The notes under the pieces are model-generated. The model searched no databases. It had not been told where the DNA came from and worked only from the letters and a program-made list of their open reading frames with translations. A DNA stretch of 54,410 nt from an uncultured bacterium (GTDB lineage: Bacteria; Bacteroidota; Bacteroidia; Bacteroidales; Marinifilaceae). Below are positions 1 through 9,835 of the stretch, one piece after another (position 1 is the first letter of the stretch; each line of letters begins with the position of its first letter). The stretch is taken from NCBI GenBank assembly GCA_905216195.1, contig CAJMSX010000020.1, positions 1 to 54,410 of the forward strand, written 5' to 3'. A program made the position numbers and the translations under genes.

Positions 1-1206
1 CGAACTCACTCCCGCTAGCGGAAGCTCCCGGGCCGGATAAATATCCAGCAAAATCACCCGGTCCGCTATGTCCAGACTTCGGGCAAACCCCTCGTACAAA
101 TCCCGGGTACGGGTATATAAATGCGGTTGGAAAGCTACCGTCAGTTGGTGCCCGGGCCACATTTCCCGTACGGCGGTTAATACGGCTTCAATTTCGCGGG
201 GATGATGGGCATAATCGTCTATATACATCACCTTCCCTTCCGTATGAATATTAAAACGCCTTAAGACGCCCCGGAAGCCGGGCAGGGATTTCCGGATTTC
301 TCCGGGTGTTACTCCGGCTTCCAAGGCCATCGTAATCGCCAAGGTGGCATTTTCTACATTCATTTTTCCAGGAATACCCAGTATGAGATCCGGTATTTCC
401 GCCTTTTTTCCATGATAATCGAAAACATACCGTGTTCCCTCCACCCTCAAGCGATCGGCATAATAATCAGCCTTTTCCCCCACGGCATAATATCCGTCGA
501 CCCGGCTATGTTCCAACTTCAGCCCTTTTTTCAAAATAACCCGGCCGTAACCGGCGGTTTTAGCGGCAAATTCCTCGAAAGCCTCGACCAAATTCGCTTG
601 GGTGCCGTAAATATCGAGATGATCCTCATCCATGGACGTAATCGCTGCAACCCAAGGTGTTAACTGTAAAAAAGAACGATCGAATTCATCCGCCTCCACG
701 ACCACATAGGCGGAGTCCGGATTCACCAAAAGATTGGTTCCGAAATTGACCGAGATTCCTCCCAGGAAAGCATTGCAGCCTACGGACGAATGTTGCATCA
801 GGTAAGCCAACAAGGTGGTAGTCGTGGTTTTTCCATGAGTTCCTCCCACACACAAAGCCTTCCCGGCCCGAGACAACAAGCCCAGCACTTCGGAACGCTT
901 ATGAAGTAAAAAACCCTTTTCCCTGAAATAAACCAGTTGGGGGTGATCCCAGGGCACGGCCGGCGTATAGATTACCAAAATCTGGTCCGGCCGACGGAAG
1001 TCCGGCCCCACCGCTTCTTCCCCCTCTGTATATGTAACCTTTATTCCCTCCTCTCCCAGTTGGCGGGTAAGGGGAGATTCCACCCGGTCGTAACCGGCGA
1101 CCGCATAACCCATTTTTTTGAAATAACGGGCCAGAGCACTCATCCCGATACCGCCTATTCCGACTAAATAAACACCTTTGACATTTACCGATACATGCAT
1201 CTTCAT
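1..1206 (-). CDS. murC: UDP-N-acetylmuramate--L-alanine ligase, C-terminus outside window
   Basis: Adds L-alanine to UDP-MurNAc in the cytoplasm, the first amino-acid step of peptidoglycan stem synthesis. I translated this frame by eye: the N-terminus carries the Rossmann-type GIGGIGMSALAR motif near residue 13, then the Mur-ligase P-loop GGTHGKTTTT near residue 120, and a later EADEFDRSF block that fits MurC. The frame is open for 402 codons to the left edge; the family is usually about 460 residues, so roughly the last 55 are missing. ATG at 1206 is the first start in frame; a second ATG lies two codons later. It follows murG by 32 bases on the same strand and is the last visible gene of the dcw cluster. 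Confidence 0.95.
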   Translation of the reverse strand, partial: MKMHVSVNVKGVYLVGIGGIGMSALARYFKKMGYAVAGYDRVESPLTRQLGEEGIKVTYTEGEEAVGPDFRRPDQILVIYTPAVPWDHPQLVYFREKGFLLHKRSEVLGLLSRAGKALCVGGTHGKTTTTTLLAYLMQHSSVGCNAFLGGISVNFGTNLLVNPDSAYVVVEADEFDRSFLQLTPWVAAITSMDEDHLDIYGTQANLVEAFEEFAAKTAGYGRVILKKGLKLEHSRVDGYYAVGEKADYYADRLRVEGTRYVFDYHGKKAEIPDLILGIPGKMNVENATLAITMALEAGVTPGEIRKSLPGFRGVLRRFNIHTEGKVMYIDDYAHHPREIEAVLTAVREMWPGHQLTVAFQPHLYTRTRDLYEGFARSLDIADRVILLDIYPARELPLAGVSS

Positions 1207-1238
1207 ATGGGAAATTAATAGGTTACAAGTTTTACAAA

Positions 1239-2342
1239 CTACCGGCCCGGTATATTATCCAAAATCACCGCAGCAATTTTTTCATCCGAGTCTCTTACAG
1301 CCAAACGGGCTATATTTTTCCTCAGTAAAGCACATTTTTCCTCCTGAGTCACCAAATCCGCCAATACTCCGGCTAAACCGGCGGCAGCTTCTTTATCCTT
1401 GAGCATTACGGCCGCATTTTTTTGGGTTAACGCCTGCGCATTTTTAGTCTGGTGATCTTCCGCCACATTGGGAGAAGGTATCAGCACTACGGCTTTTTCC
1501 AACAAACAAAGTTCCGAAATGGTACCAGCCCCGGCCCGGGCCACCACCACATCCGCACAGGCATAAGCCAAATCCATCCGTTTTAAAAAAGCCGTCAGTT
1601 TTACATTTTCCGGAAGCCGACCCTCCAGTTCCTTCCTCAGCGAGTCATAATAATAACTGCCGCATTGCCAGATAAGCTGTACACCGGGAAGGCCGGAAAT
1701 CGTTTCCAGATTTTCTTTCACCGCCTGATTGACCGCCCCTGCTCCGAGGCTTCCTCCTGTAATTAAAACGGTTTTCCGCCCGGCTTCCAGTCCATAGAAT
1801 GCAATTCCTTCCGCCCGTAAGTTCCGGGCCTCCAATAAATCTTTCCGAACAGGATTTCCGGTAAACACGATCTTCCGTTTATCGAAAAACCTCTCCATCC
1901 CTTCATAAGCCACACATATTTTAACGGCCTTTTTCGCCAGTAATTTATTGGTCACTCCGGCATAGGAATTCTGTTCCTGCAAAACCAACGGAATCCCGGC
2001 TTTAGAGGCCATCCGTCCTATCGGGCCACTGGCATATCCTCCTACACCGACCACGACATCGGGACGAAATTCCTTCACGATTTTTTTCGCTTTCTTCAGG
2101 CTCTTCCACAGGTTAATCAACACCTTTACATTCCGGAAAGTCAATCGTCTTTGGAATCCCCTTACCGGTAATCCGATAATCCGGTATCCGGCTTCCGGTA
2201 CCTTCTCCATTTCCATTTTTCCCTCCGCTCCTACAAATAATATTTCGATGTCCTTATCTTTCCTTTTTAAGGCATTTGCAATGGATAAAGCCGGAAAAAT
2301 ATGACCGCCGGTTCCACCTCCGCTTACAATGATCCGTTTCAT
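1239..2342 (-). CDS. murG: UDP-GlcNAc:lipid I GlcNAc transferase
   Basis: Transfers GlcNAc from UDP-GlcNAc to lipid I, giving lipid II at the inner face of the cytoplasmic membrane. The 367-residue product has the usual MurG length. The N-terminal GGGTGGH glycine-rich loop (residues about 8-14) and the C-terminal donor-binding segment with ARAGAGTISEL (near residue 265) are both intact, matching the two Rossmann domains of this GT-B enzyme. It starts 14 bases after ftsW ends and 32 bases before murC begins, so all three are probably one transcript. Confidence 0.97.
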   Translation of the reverse strand: MKRIIVSGGGTGGHIFPALSIANALKRKDKDIEILFVGAEGKMEMEKVPEAGYRIIGLPVRGFQRRLTFRNVKVLINLWKSLKKAKKIVKEFRPDVVVGVGGYASGPIGRMASKAGIPLVLQEQNSYAGVTNKLLAKKAVKICVAYEGMERFFDKRKIVFTGNPVRKDLLEARNLRAEGIAFYGLEAGRKTVLITGGSLGAGAVNQAVKENLETISGLPGVQLIWQCGSYYYDSLRKELEGRLPENVKLTAFLKRMDLAYACADVVVARAGAGTISELCLLEKAVVLIPSPNVAEDHQTKNAQALTQKNAAVMLKDKEAAAGLAGVLADLVTQEEKCALLRKNIARLAVRDSDEKIAAVILDNIPGR

Positions 2343-2356
2343 ATCTGTTTTTGTTT

Positions 2357-3589
2357 TTAATTCTCTTCTTCAAAGGCTTCTTCTTCCGTTTCCTCTTCCG
2401 GAACCTCTTCCATCCGTTCGCCTCCTTCCGGGAAAGTATGGCTCACGCTCAATATCATACCGAAAGCCGCACTGGTAAACAACAAAGAAGTTCCTCCCAT
2501 ACTGACCAGGGGCAAGGGTTGTCCTGTCACCGGAAATAATCCCACACATACCCCCATATTTATAAACGCCTGGAATACGATACTCAGTCCCAGACCCGTC
2601 ACCAATAATATCGGGAAAGATTGGGTACATCGTTTCACGATTACCCACACCCGGTACAAAACCGTCAGATAGAGGAGCATCACAATACCTCCTCCGATCA
2701 ATCCGTACTCTTCAATAATAATAGCGAAAATAAAATCGGAATAGGGATGAGGCAAAAAATTCCGTTGCTCGCTATTGCCCGGCCCTACGCCCACCAATCC
2801 TCCTTTGGCAACGGCAATTTTAGCTTGTACGGATTGGTAGGAATAATCCTCATTCCCGGAACTACCGGCAAAAAATTCCGTAACCCGGCTTTTGATTGTG
2901 GCTACCCGTCCGATTTTTTCAAACTGAGGCACCGTAAAAGCCAACACCAGTATCAATCCCACCAGTCCCAGCAACACACCTACGGAAGCCACCAGCAACT
3001 TCAGCCTCAACCTGCCCACAGCCAGCATCGTTAGGCAAATCAAACCGATCAGCAAAGAAGTAGAAAAGTTATCCAAAAAAATAAGCAAGATCAGAGGCCC
3101 CACAAACAGCAGTACGCTTTTCAAAGCCTCATCGCTGCAACACCGGTCCGTTTGATAAAAAGCGATAATCCGGGCTGTATACATAATAATACCTAACTTG
3201 GCCAGTTCAGAAGGTTGAAAAGTAAATCCGATCAAAGGAATCGTAATCCAGCGGTCTGCATCGTTCAAGTTCGTCCCCGCAAACTTCGCCCAGAGCAAAA
3301 AAATCAAGCCCATGCCCAATACGACCCGGGAAAATGCCAGGAACACCTTATAATGAATGGATTGCAGTCCCAAAATCAACACCAAACATCCCCCCATAAG
3401 GAACAACTGTTTCATCAGGAAAAAGGTGGTGTTTCCGTCTTTTACCCGGTAAGCCAAACGACCTGTAGAAGAATAGACTACCATTACCGAAGCGATCATC
3501 AATCCGATAATGACATACCATAACACCTTGTCTCCTTTAAACACCAGACTCCTTCTCAGGTGGTTCCTTATATTCCTCAGACTAAACAT
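2357..3589 (-). CDS. ftsW: Lipid II polymerase FtsW (SEDS family)
   Basis: Polytopic SEDS glycosyltransferase that polymerises lipid II at the septum together with the class B PBP encoded in the same cluster. The 410-residue product has about ten hydrophobic helices and the conserved extracellular stretch GNSEQRNFLPHPYSDFIFA followed by EEYG (about residues 270-295), typical of FtsW/RodA. Position between murD and murG is the standard dcw position for FtsW rather than RodA. The last 20 residues are almost all acidic, an unusually charged cytoplasmic tail. Gaps to neighbours are 17 and 14 bases. Confidence 0.95.
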   Translation of the reverse strand: MFSLRNIRNHLRRSLVFKGDKVLWYVIIGLMIASVMVVYSSTGRLAYRVKDGNTTFFLMKQLFLMGGCLVLILGLQSIHYKVFLAFSRVVLGMGLIFLLWAKFAGTNLNDADRWITIPLIGFTFQPSELAKLGIIMYTARIIAFYQTDRCCSDEALKSVLLFVGPLILLIFLDNFSTSLLIGLICLTMLAVGRLRLKLLVASVGVLLGLVGLILVLAFTVPQFEKIGRVATIKSRVTEFFAGSSGNEDYSYQSVQAKIAVAKGGLVGVGPGNSEQRNFLPHPYSDFIFAIIIEEYGLIGGGIVMLLYLTVLYRVWVIVKRCTQSFPILLVTGLGLSIVFQAFINMGVCVGLFPVTGQPLPLVSMGGTSLLFTSAAFGMILSVSHTFPEGGERMEEVPEEETEEEAFEEEN

Positions 3590-3606
3590 ATTCTTACTGC
3601 ATTGTC

Positions 3607-4962
3607 TTATTCTGTAACTTTCCGCTTAAACTGCTCTCCCCGGTCTTCGTAATTCCGAAATAAATCGAAACTGGCACAACAAGGCGACAACAAGACGGTA
3701 TCCCCGGGTTCGGCATAACGTTTCGCAGCCCCTATCGCATCTTCCAGACTATGCGTATCGACGAGAGGACAAATTTCCGAAAAATTTTCCAGCAACTTCC
3801 GGTTATCGATTCCCATACAAATCAGTAACTTCACCTTTTCCCGTACTAAATCGAACAAAACACTGTAATCGTTTCCCTTATCCGTACCTCCGGCAATCCA
3901 CACTACGGGAGTCGTCATACTGTCCAAAGCATACCAGGCGGAATCTACATTGGTCGCTTTGGAATCATTTATATACGTAATGCCATCTCTCACCAAAACC
4001 GTTTCTAAACGGTGCTCCACCTGAGGAAAGGTACTCAATCCCCTTTTCAAATCTTCATCACTCACCCCTTCCCTCATACAAGCCAATATCGCAGCCATGG
4101 CGTTATATACATTATGCCGCCCCCGAATACTGATCTCGTTCTTGTCTATGCGGAATTCGCGACCCTCCGATTTAACTACGACGGTATTTCCATCCATGAA
4201 AGCACAACAGGCGCCCCGGACCTTTTCTTCTCCTCCATAAGTAAACGGAGCGGTCTCCGGCCCAAGGATCCCTTCTTTCGTTTTTTCCCTGACGGCCTCG
4301 TTGTCGAACCCGTAAATAAACAAGCCGTCCTTATCCATATTTCGGAGAATACGGAATTTCGAACGGATATAATTCTCAAATTTATACTCATACCGATCCA
4401 GATGATCAGGCGTTATGTTGGTAATTACCGCAGTATCCGCTTTGAAACGGTACATCCCGTCTAATTGAAAACTGGACAATTCCACCACATACAGAGGATG
4501 GGCGTTCCCCGCCACCTGAGCCGCCAAACTATTTCCGACATTCCCCGCTAAACCGGCATCCCTTCCCGCCTGAGTCAAAATATAGTGCGTCAGCAAAGTC
4601 GTAGTAGTCTTACCGTTACTTCCCGTTATACAGATCATTCGGGCAGAGGTATGGCGTCCTGCCAGTTCGATCTCAGAAATGACTTCGGTTCCCTGTTTCC
4701 GCAAAGCCGTAACCAAAACCGCCGTATCCGGGATACCGGGACTTTTAACGCCCAGATCCGCCTGAAGAATCCGTTCCTCCGTATGCCGCCCTTCTTCAAA
4801 TACAATTCCCTCTTTATTCAGTATCTGCCTATACTTTTCCTCTATATTTCCCCGGTCGGAAAGAAAAACCTCATACCCGAGCTTCTTTCCCAAAAGAGCG
4901 GCCCCGGTCCCGCTTTCCTTGCCTCCTAATACGACCAGTCGTTTCATACTTTTCTGTTTCAT
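3607..4962 (-). CDS. murD: UDP-N-acetylmuramoyl-L-alanine--D-glutamate ligase
   Basis: Adds D-glutamate to UDP-MurNAc-L-Ala. The 451-residue protein has the MurD-type N-terminal Rossmann segment (VVLGGKESG near residue 11), the ATP P-loop TGSNGKTTTT (near residue 113), the NITPDHLDRY block of Mur ligases and the C-terminal INDSKATNVDS segment diagnostic of MurD. An alternative ATG at codon 6 (4947) would remove MKQKS and cannot be excluded. It lies 7 bases after mraY, so it is very probably co-transcribed and possibly translationally linked. Confidence 0.96.
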   Translation of the reverse strand: MKQKSMKRLVVLGGKESGTGAALLGKKLGYEVFLSDRGNIEEKYRQILNKEGIVFEEGRHTEERILQADLGVKSPGIPDTAVLVTALRKQGTEVISEIELAGRHTSARMICITGSNGKTTTTLLTHYILTQAGRDAGLAGNVGNSLAAQVAGNAHPLYVVELSSFQLDGMYRFKADTAVITNITPDHLDRYEYKFENYIRSKFRILRNMDKDGLFIYGFDNEAVREKTKEGILGPETAPFTYGGEEKVRGACCAFMDGNTVVVKSEGREFRIDKNEISIRGRHNVYNAMAAILACMREGVSDEDLKRGLSTFPQVEHRLETVLVRDGITYINDSKATNVDSAWYALDSMTTPVVWIAGGTDKGNDYSVLFDLVREKVKLLICMGIDNRKLLENFSEICPLVDTHSLEDAIGAAKRYAEPGDTVLLSPCCASFDLFRNYEDRGEQFKRKVTE

Positions 4963-4969
4963 GCTTTCC

Positions 4970-6220
4970 TTATCTGATTTTCAAAGTGACGATCGTCAGT
5001 ACCGCCAGAATAATTCCAATGATCCAGAAGCGGGTAACGATTTTAGGTTCGGGAATCCCCTTCTTCTGAAAGTGATGGTGTAAAGGAGCCATCAGGAAAA
5101 TCCTCTTGCCTTCTCCGTATTTTTTCCTCGTATATTTGAAATAACTCACCTGCATGACTACCGATAAATTTTCCATCAGAAAAATCCCGCACAAAATGGG
5201 AATCAGCAATTCTTTGTGAATAATGATGGCAAAAACGGCTATAATTCCGCCCAGGGAAAGACTTCCCGTATCCCCCATAAATACCTGTGCCGGATAGGAA
5301 TTGTACCAGAGAAAACCGATAGTTGCTCCTATGAAAGCCGCCCCGAAAACCACCAATTCCCCGGAATGCGGGATATACATGATATTCAGGTAATCCGCAT
5401 ATACCATATTTCCCGAAACATAAGCCAATATACCCAAGGTGGCTCCCGCTATGGCCGAAGTACCTGTCGCCAAGCCATCCAGACCGTCGGTCAGGTTCGC
5501 TCCATTGGACACGGCCGTTACGATCAGAATCGTAATAATTACAAAAACGATCCATCCCAGCTCTTCAGCATATTTTCCGGCAAAGGCGGTAAACCAGGCA
5601 TAATCGAACTCATTATCTTTGAAAAAAGGGATAGTCGTTTTGGTAGATTTGACGTCTTTCGTCAGTACCCGGTTGGCATTTTCTCCGCTGAAGCCTTCGT
5701 CCACAATACTGTTGACGACCCCGATTTCCGAAAGGGACGCCCGCTCCCGGATCACAACATCTTCGCTTGCATACAAGGTAACCCCCACAATGAGCCCCAA
5801 TCCTACCTGACCGATGACCTTGAAACGCCCCTTCAGGCCTTCTTTGTGTTTGCGGAATACCTTAATATAATCGTCTGCGAAACCGATAGCTCCCAGCCAT
5901 ATCGTCGATATAATCATCAATTGTATATAAATATTGTCCAAGCGGGCAAACAGCAATACCGGAATCAAAATCGACAATAAAATAATAATTCCGCCCATAG
6001 TAGGTGTTCCTTTTTTCTGCATTTGTCCCTCTAAGCCCAAATCCCGGATTTCCTCCCCGATTTGTTGCTTTTGTAACATTCGTATCACTTTTCTCCCGAT
6101 GACGGTCGCCAACACCAAAGAAAGAATAATAGCACATGCCGAGCGGAAAGTAATATAATGAAACATTCCTGCCCCGGGAAAATCCAGTCGGTCCAAATAC
6201 CTAAACAGATAGTACAACAT
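4970..6220 (-). CDS. mraY: Phospho-MurNAc-pentapeptide transferase (lipid I synthase)
   Basis: Integral membrane enzyme that transfers phospho-MurNAc-pentapeptide to undecaprenyl phosphate, making lipid I. Conserved motifs are present in order: TMGGIIIL, GFADDYIKV, NLTDGLDGLATG, FMGDTGSLSLGG and the PLHHHFQKKG histidine motif. At 416 residues it is about 55 longer than the roughly 360 of E. coli MraY; the excess is a polar segment between about residues 160 and 225, between membrane helices. An insertion here is, to my knowledge, common in Bacteroidetes MraY. Neighbours are murE upstream (22 bases) and murD downstream (7 bases). Confidence 0.97.
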   Translation of the reverse strand: MLYYLFRYLDRLDFPGAGMFHYITFRSACAIILSLVLATVIGRKVIRMLQKQQIGEEIRDLGLEGQMQKKGTPTMGGIIILLSILIPVLLFARLDNIYIQLMIISTIWLGAIGFADDYIKVFRKHKEGLKGRFKVIGQVGLGLIVGVTLYASEDVVIRERASLSEIGVVNSIVDEGFSGENANRVLTKDVKSTKTTIPFFKDNEFDYAWFTAFAGKYAEELGWIVFVIITILIVTAVSNGANLTDGLDGLATGTSAIAGATLGILAYVSGNMVYADYLNIMYIPHSGELVVFGAAFIGATIGFLWYNSYPAQVFMGDTGSLSLGGIIAVFAIIIHKELLIPILCGIFLMENLSVVMQVSYFKYTRKKYGEGKRIFLMAPLHHHFQKKGIPEPKIVTRFWIIGIILAVLTIVTLKIR

Positions 6221-6242
6221 AATATTTACGATTTAAACGGTA

Positions 6243-7694
6243 TCATTTACCAAAAGCTTCGTTCACCACCTCTTTATCGTCGAAATGATGTTTCACCCCT
6301 TTAATTTCCTGATAATTTTCATGACCTTTTCCTGCCACCAGGATAATATCCCCTTTGGAGGCCAGCAAAACCGCCGTACGGATAGCTTCCCGCCGATCCG
6401 TAATCGACAGCACTTTGTCCCGATAAGACTCTTTCACCCCGGCTCTCATATCGGCTATAATCGCCTCGGGTTCCTCACTACGGGGATTGTCGGAAGTGAG
6501 AATTACCCGGTCGCTATACCGGCAAGCAGCATCGGCCATTTCAGGCCGCTTGGTTTTATCCCGGTCGCCCCCGGCCCCCACCACGGTAATAATTATATTT
6601 TTTTCTCCTTTCAAGCCTTCCAGTGTCGAAAGTACATTTTCTAAAGCATCGGGCGTATGGGCATAATCCACAACCGCCATCACTCCCTCCGGCGACAATA
6701 TCGTCTCGAAACGTCCGGAAACCGGCAGCAGCAGACTGATGCAGCGCAATACCTCTTCCCGCTCAAAGTTCAGCAGACAGGCCGCCGCATATACGGCCAA
6801 AAGGTTGTAAGCATTAAAATCTCCGGTAAATTTCGTCCACACTTCTGTACCGTCCAATTGCATCAGGGTCCCGTCCAGATGTCGTTCTATCACTTTAGCG
6901 TTAAAATCCGCCAACATGCGGCAGGAATAGGTATATTTCCGAGCCGGGGTATTCTGGAGCATAACTCTTCCGTTTTTATCATCCAAATTCGTTAAAGCGA
7001 AAGCTTCTTTCTTCAAATCGTCGAAAAACGCTTTTTTAGCCTCGATATAAGCTTTGAAGGTTTTATGATAATCCAGATGGTCATGCGTGATATTGGAAAA
7101 AACAGCTCCGTCGAAATCCAAGCCCGCAATCCTTTTCTGATGAATAGCATGAGAACTGACCTCCATAAAACAATATTCACAACCGGCATCCACCATACGT
7201 CTCATATAAGCATTGATTTCCATAGCATCAGGGGTGGTATGGGTGGAAGCACTTTTTGCGTCCTGGATACAATTGCATACCGTAGATAACAACCCGGCTT
7301 TTTTCCCCAACAAACGAACCAACTCGTACAACAAGGTAGCCGTGGTCGTCTTTCCGTTCGTACCCGTTACGCCGACCAGCTTCAGTTCCCGGGACGGATT
7401 CCCATAATACCTGGCAGCAATGATTCCCAAAGCCCGGGAAGAATCGGAAACCAACACATAAGTGACCTCCGGAACGGTTTTTTCGGGCCATACTTCACAC
7501 ACGACAGCCCCCGCTCCGGCATCCACCGCTTTCTCTATGTATTCATGACCGTCTACATGCACACCTCTTTGAGCAATAAACAAATCGCCCTTTCCGACTT
7601 TCCGGGAATCGAACCAAACCGAACGAATTTCCACATCCGTTCTTCCGGATATCCGGCTATAATCCACTCCTTCTAACAATTCCTGCAATTTCAT
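6243..7694 (-). CDS. murE: UDP-MurNAc-L-Ala-D-Glu--meso-DAP ligase
   Basis: Adds the third stem-peptide residue. The 483-residue product has the Mur P-loop GVTGTNGKTTT (near residue 110), the STHTTPDA segment that contacts UMAG, the SSHAIHQKR block and, near residue 405, the tetrad DNPR. DNPR is the established signature of enzymes that add meso-diaminopimelate; lysine-adding enzymes have a different tetrad. A meso-DAP wall is therefore predicted. It lies 31 bases after ftsI and 22 bases before mraY, inside the dcw operon. Confidence 0.97.
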   Translation of the reverse strand: MKLQELLEGVDYSRISGRTDVEIRSVWFDSRKVGKGDLFIAQRGVHVDGHEYIEKAVDAGAGAVVCEVWPEKTVPEVTYVLVSDSSRALGIIAARYYGNPSRELKLVGVTGTNGKTTTATLLYELVRLLGKKAGLLSTVCNCIQDAKSASTHTTPDAMEINAYMRRMVDAGCEYCFMEVSSHAIHQKRIAGLDFDGAVFSNITHDHLDYHKTFKAYIEAKKAFFDDLKKEAFALTNLDDKNGRVMLQNTPARKYTYSCRMLADFNAKVIERHLDGTLMQLDGTEVWTKFTGDFNAYNLLAVYAAACLLNFEREEVLRCISLLLPVSGRFETILSPEGVMAVVDYAHTPDALENVLSTLEGLKGEKNIIITVVGAGGDRDKTKRPEMADAACRYSDRVILTSDNPRSEEPEAIIADMRAGVKESYRDKVLSITDRREAIRTAVLLASKGDIILVAGKGHENYQEIKGVKHHFDDKEVVNEAFGK

Positions 7695-7725
7695 CGCAAC
7701 CTATTTATAATCGTTAACCTATTTC

Positions 7726-9831
7726 TTATCTCAAGTCAATCCGGATATACGTCCCCTCCTTCACATCCCTGCCGGGCGACAAAGACTGCGTCTGCACCAT
7801 CCCCGAACCGAAAACGCCTACCGATAAGCCCGCATTCTCCAAAACATATAAAGCATCCCTCAATCCCATCCCTTTTACGTTCGGCACCACCGAATTATTG
7901 ATCCGCCGGGGTTTCAGCCTCATATTTTCTCCCGCATCACTGGCGGTAATCACCCAATCGGTTCCTTTTACGTCCGCCACCCCGTCCAGCTCATCCTCCA
8001 ATTCATCGAAGATCGTAAAAAAATCTTTCTTAAATCCGTTTTTGCTCACCGGAATAGATTTTTCCGCATCCGGCTGTATTTCCCCGTATTGCATATAGGC
8101 AATCGAATAGACTTTATCAGCAATCTCCCGGAAAACCGGCCCCGATACCTGATTGGCGTAAAACCCTTTGGATAAGGAAGGATTATCCACCGCCACAATA
8201 CAAGAAAACAAGGGTTTATCTGCCGGGAAAAAACCGACGAAACTGGCTCTGTACTTTCTGACCTTATACCCTGTAGTGCCGGTAGCAATCCGGGCAGTTC
8301 CCGTTTTACCCGCAATCCGGTATTTATCCGTATGGATACTTTTTGCCGTTCCGTTTTCCACCACCCCTTCCAGCATTTTCCTTATCTTCTTCAACGTACT
8401 GCGACTGCAAATCCTTCCCCCCACTTCTTCCGGCTCGAAACGCTCCACCACCTCTCCCCGGTTCCGGATTTCCTTAACGATCCGGGGACGCATCCGCTGT
8501 CCGTCGTTAGCGATGGCATTGTAAAAAGCCAAAATTTGCAAAGGCGTGAGCTTCAACTCGTATCCGATGCTCATCCAAGGCAAGGTGATTCCGCTCCAGT
8601 CCTTATCCCCCGGATGCTTGATAAGAGGCATTCCCTCTCCCCGGATGCGTATCCCGGATTTTTTATTCAAATCCATACCGCAAATGCGATTGATAAACCG
8701 CTCGGGTTTGTCTTTATAACAATCGTTAATAATTTTGGCGATACCGTTGGAAGACACCTCGAATACATGTTGTAAAGTAACCTTCCCTAATTTTTTATTA
8801 TCCGATTCCGGCAATTGCCTGTCGTAAAACTTATAAACTCCGGTGCCGCCCAGGTTTACCGTATCTTCGGGCTGCAAAAAACCGTCTTCCAGCAAAGCGA
8901 TAAAAGTAGCGGCTTTCATCACCGAACCCGGCTCTCCGGCACTCCCTATCGCATAGTTCATATCTTCCCGGTATTCTCCGGAAGCCGTACGGGTCAGATT
9001 AGCGATGGCTTTGATATCCCCGGTCTTCACTTCCATAAGCACCGCTGTCCCGTTATCCGCTTCAAACTTTTCCAATTGCCTCAAAAGAGCATTCTGGACA
9101 ATATCCTGATAATCCACATCCAGAGTTGTAATCACATCATTTCCGTCCACCGGTTCCTCCACCGTTACGGGTACCCAAGTCCCCGACATCATCTGTTTGA
9201 CACTCCTTCCGGGAATCCCTTTCAATTCGTTTTCAAAAGCTCCTTCGATACCGACTCTTCCTTCAAAACTTCCGTCCGCCGCTTCGTTGACATATCCGAT
9301 CGTACGCGTAGCCAGATTCACATGAGGTTGTAACCTGACACTGCTCATTTCTTCGATCAAACCACCCCTGTTTTTCCCCAACCGGAAAATAGGGAACCGG
9401 CGTATTTTTTTCAACTCATTAAACGTCACTTTTTTTCGGTTCAACAAATAGTAGCGCTTTTTCTGCCGCTTCGCCACATCCAATTTCTTCCGGTAATACT
9501 CCTTACTTCCATCCCCGAAAAAACGGGATAAACACAACGCCAGGCTGTCCGCCTGAGCCCGATATACTTCATCGCTCACTACTGCTCCGTCAAAACGCAA
9601 CTCGTAGAAAGGAACGGAACTCGCCAGTTTGCGGCCGTCACAGGCACAAATATCCCCCCGGTTGGGAGCCACCTCAAAATCTTTTACTTTAACCGCCATC
9701 GATTTCTTCCGCCACTTCTCTCCCTGCCAGATTTGCACATACAGCGCCTTTGCTCCGATCGCTACCGCCAGTAACAATAACCCGATATACACCATCCGGA
9801 TCCGCCAAACGACTTCCTCTCTCCTCGACAT
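7726..9831 (-). CDS. ftsI: Septal class B penicillin-binding protein with C-terminal PASTA domain
   Basis: Division-specific transpeptidase that crosslinks septal peptidoglycan with FtsW. The 701-residue product has a short cytoplasmic N-terminus, one membrane helix at about residues 12-32, a PBP dimerisation domain, and a transpeptidase domain with all three catalytic motifs: SVMK (303-306), SSN (360-362) and KTGTA (509-513). A PASTA domain fills the last 55 residues (NVKGMGLRDAL onward). PASTA-tailed FtsI is usual in Bacteroidetes but absent from E. coli FtsI. It starts 4 bases after ftsL ends, a spacing that suggests coupling. Confidence 0.96.
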   Translation of the reverse strand: MSRREEVVWRIRMVYIGLLLLAVAIGAKALYVQIWQGEKWRKKSMAVKVKDFEVAPNRGDICACDGRKLASSVPFYELRFDGAVVSDEVYRAQADSLALCLSRFFGDGSKEYYRKKLDVAKRQKKRYYLLNRKKVTFNELKKIRRFPIFRLGKNRGGLIEEMSSVRLQPHVNLATRTIGYVNEAADGSFEGRVGIEGAFENELKGIPGRSVKQMMSGTWVPVTVEEPVDGNDVITTLDVDYQDIVQNALLRQLEKFEADNGTAVLMEVKTGDIKAIANLTRTASGEYREDMNYAIGSAGEPGSVMKAATFIALLEDGFLQPEDTVNLGGTGVYKFYDRQLPESDNKKLGKVTLQHVFEVSSNGIAKIINDCYKDKPERFINRICGMDLNKKSGIRIRGEGMPLIKHPGDKDWSGITLPWMSIGYELKLTPLQILAFYNAIANDGQRMRPRIVKEIRNRGEVVERFEPEEVGGRICSRSTLKKIRKMLEGVVENGTAKSIHTDKYRIAGKTGTARIATGTTGYKVRKYRASFVGFFPADKPLFSCIVAVDNPSLSKGFYANQVSGPVFREIADKVYSIAYMQYGEIQPDAEKSIPVSKNGFKKDFFTIFDELEDELDGVADVKGTDWVITASDAGENMRLKPRRINNSVVPNVKGMGLRDALYVLENAGLSVGVFGSGMVQTQSLSPGRDVKEGTYIRIDLR

Positions 9832-9835
9832 ACTC

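Noticed and set aside
5216..5980. Plus-strand open frame of 254 residues inside mraY
   Set aside because: Shadow on the opposite strand of a clearly coding mraY.
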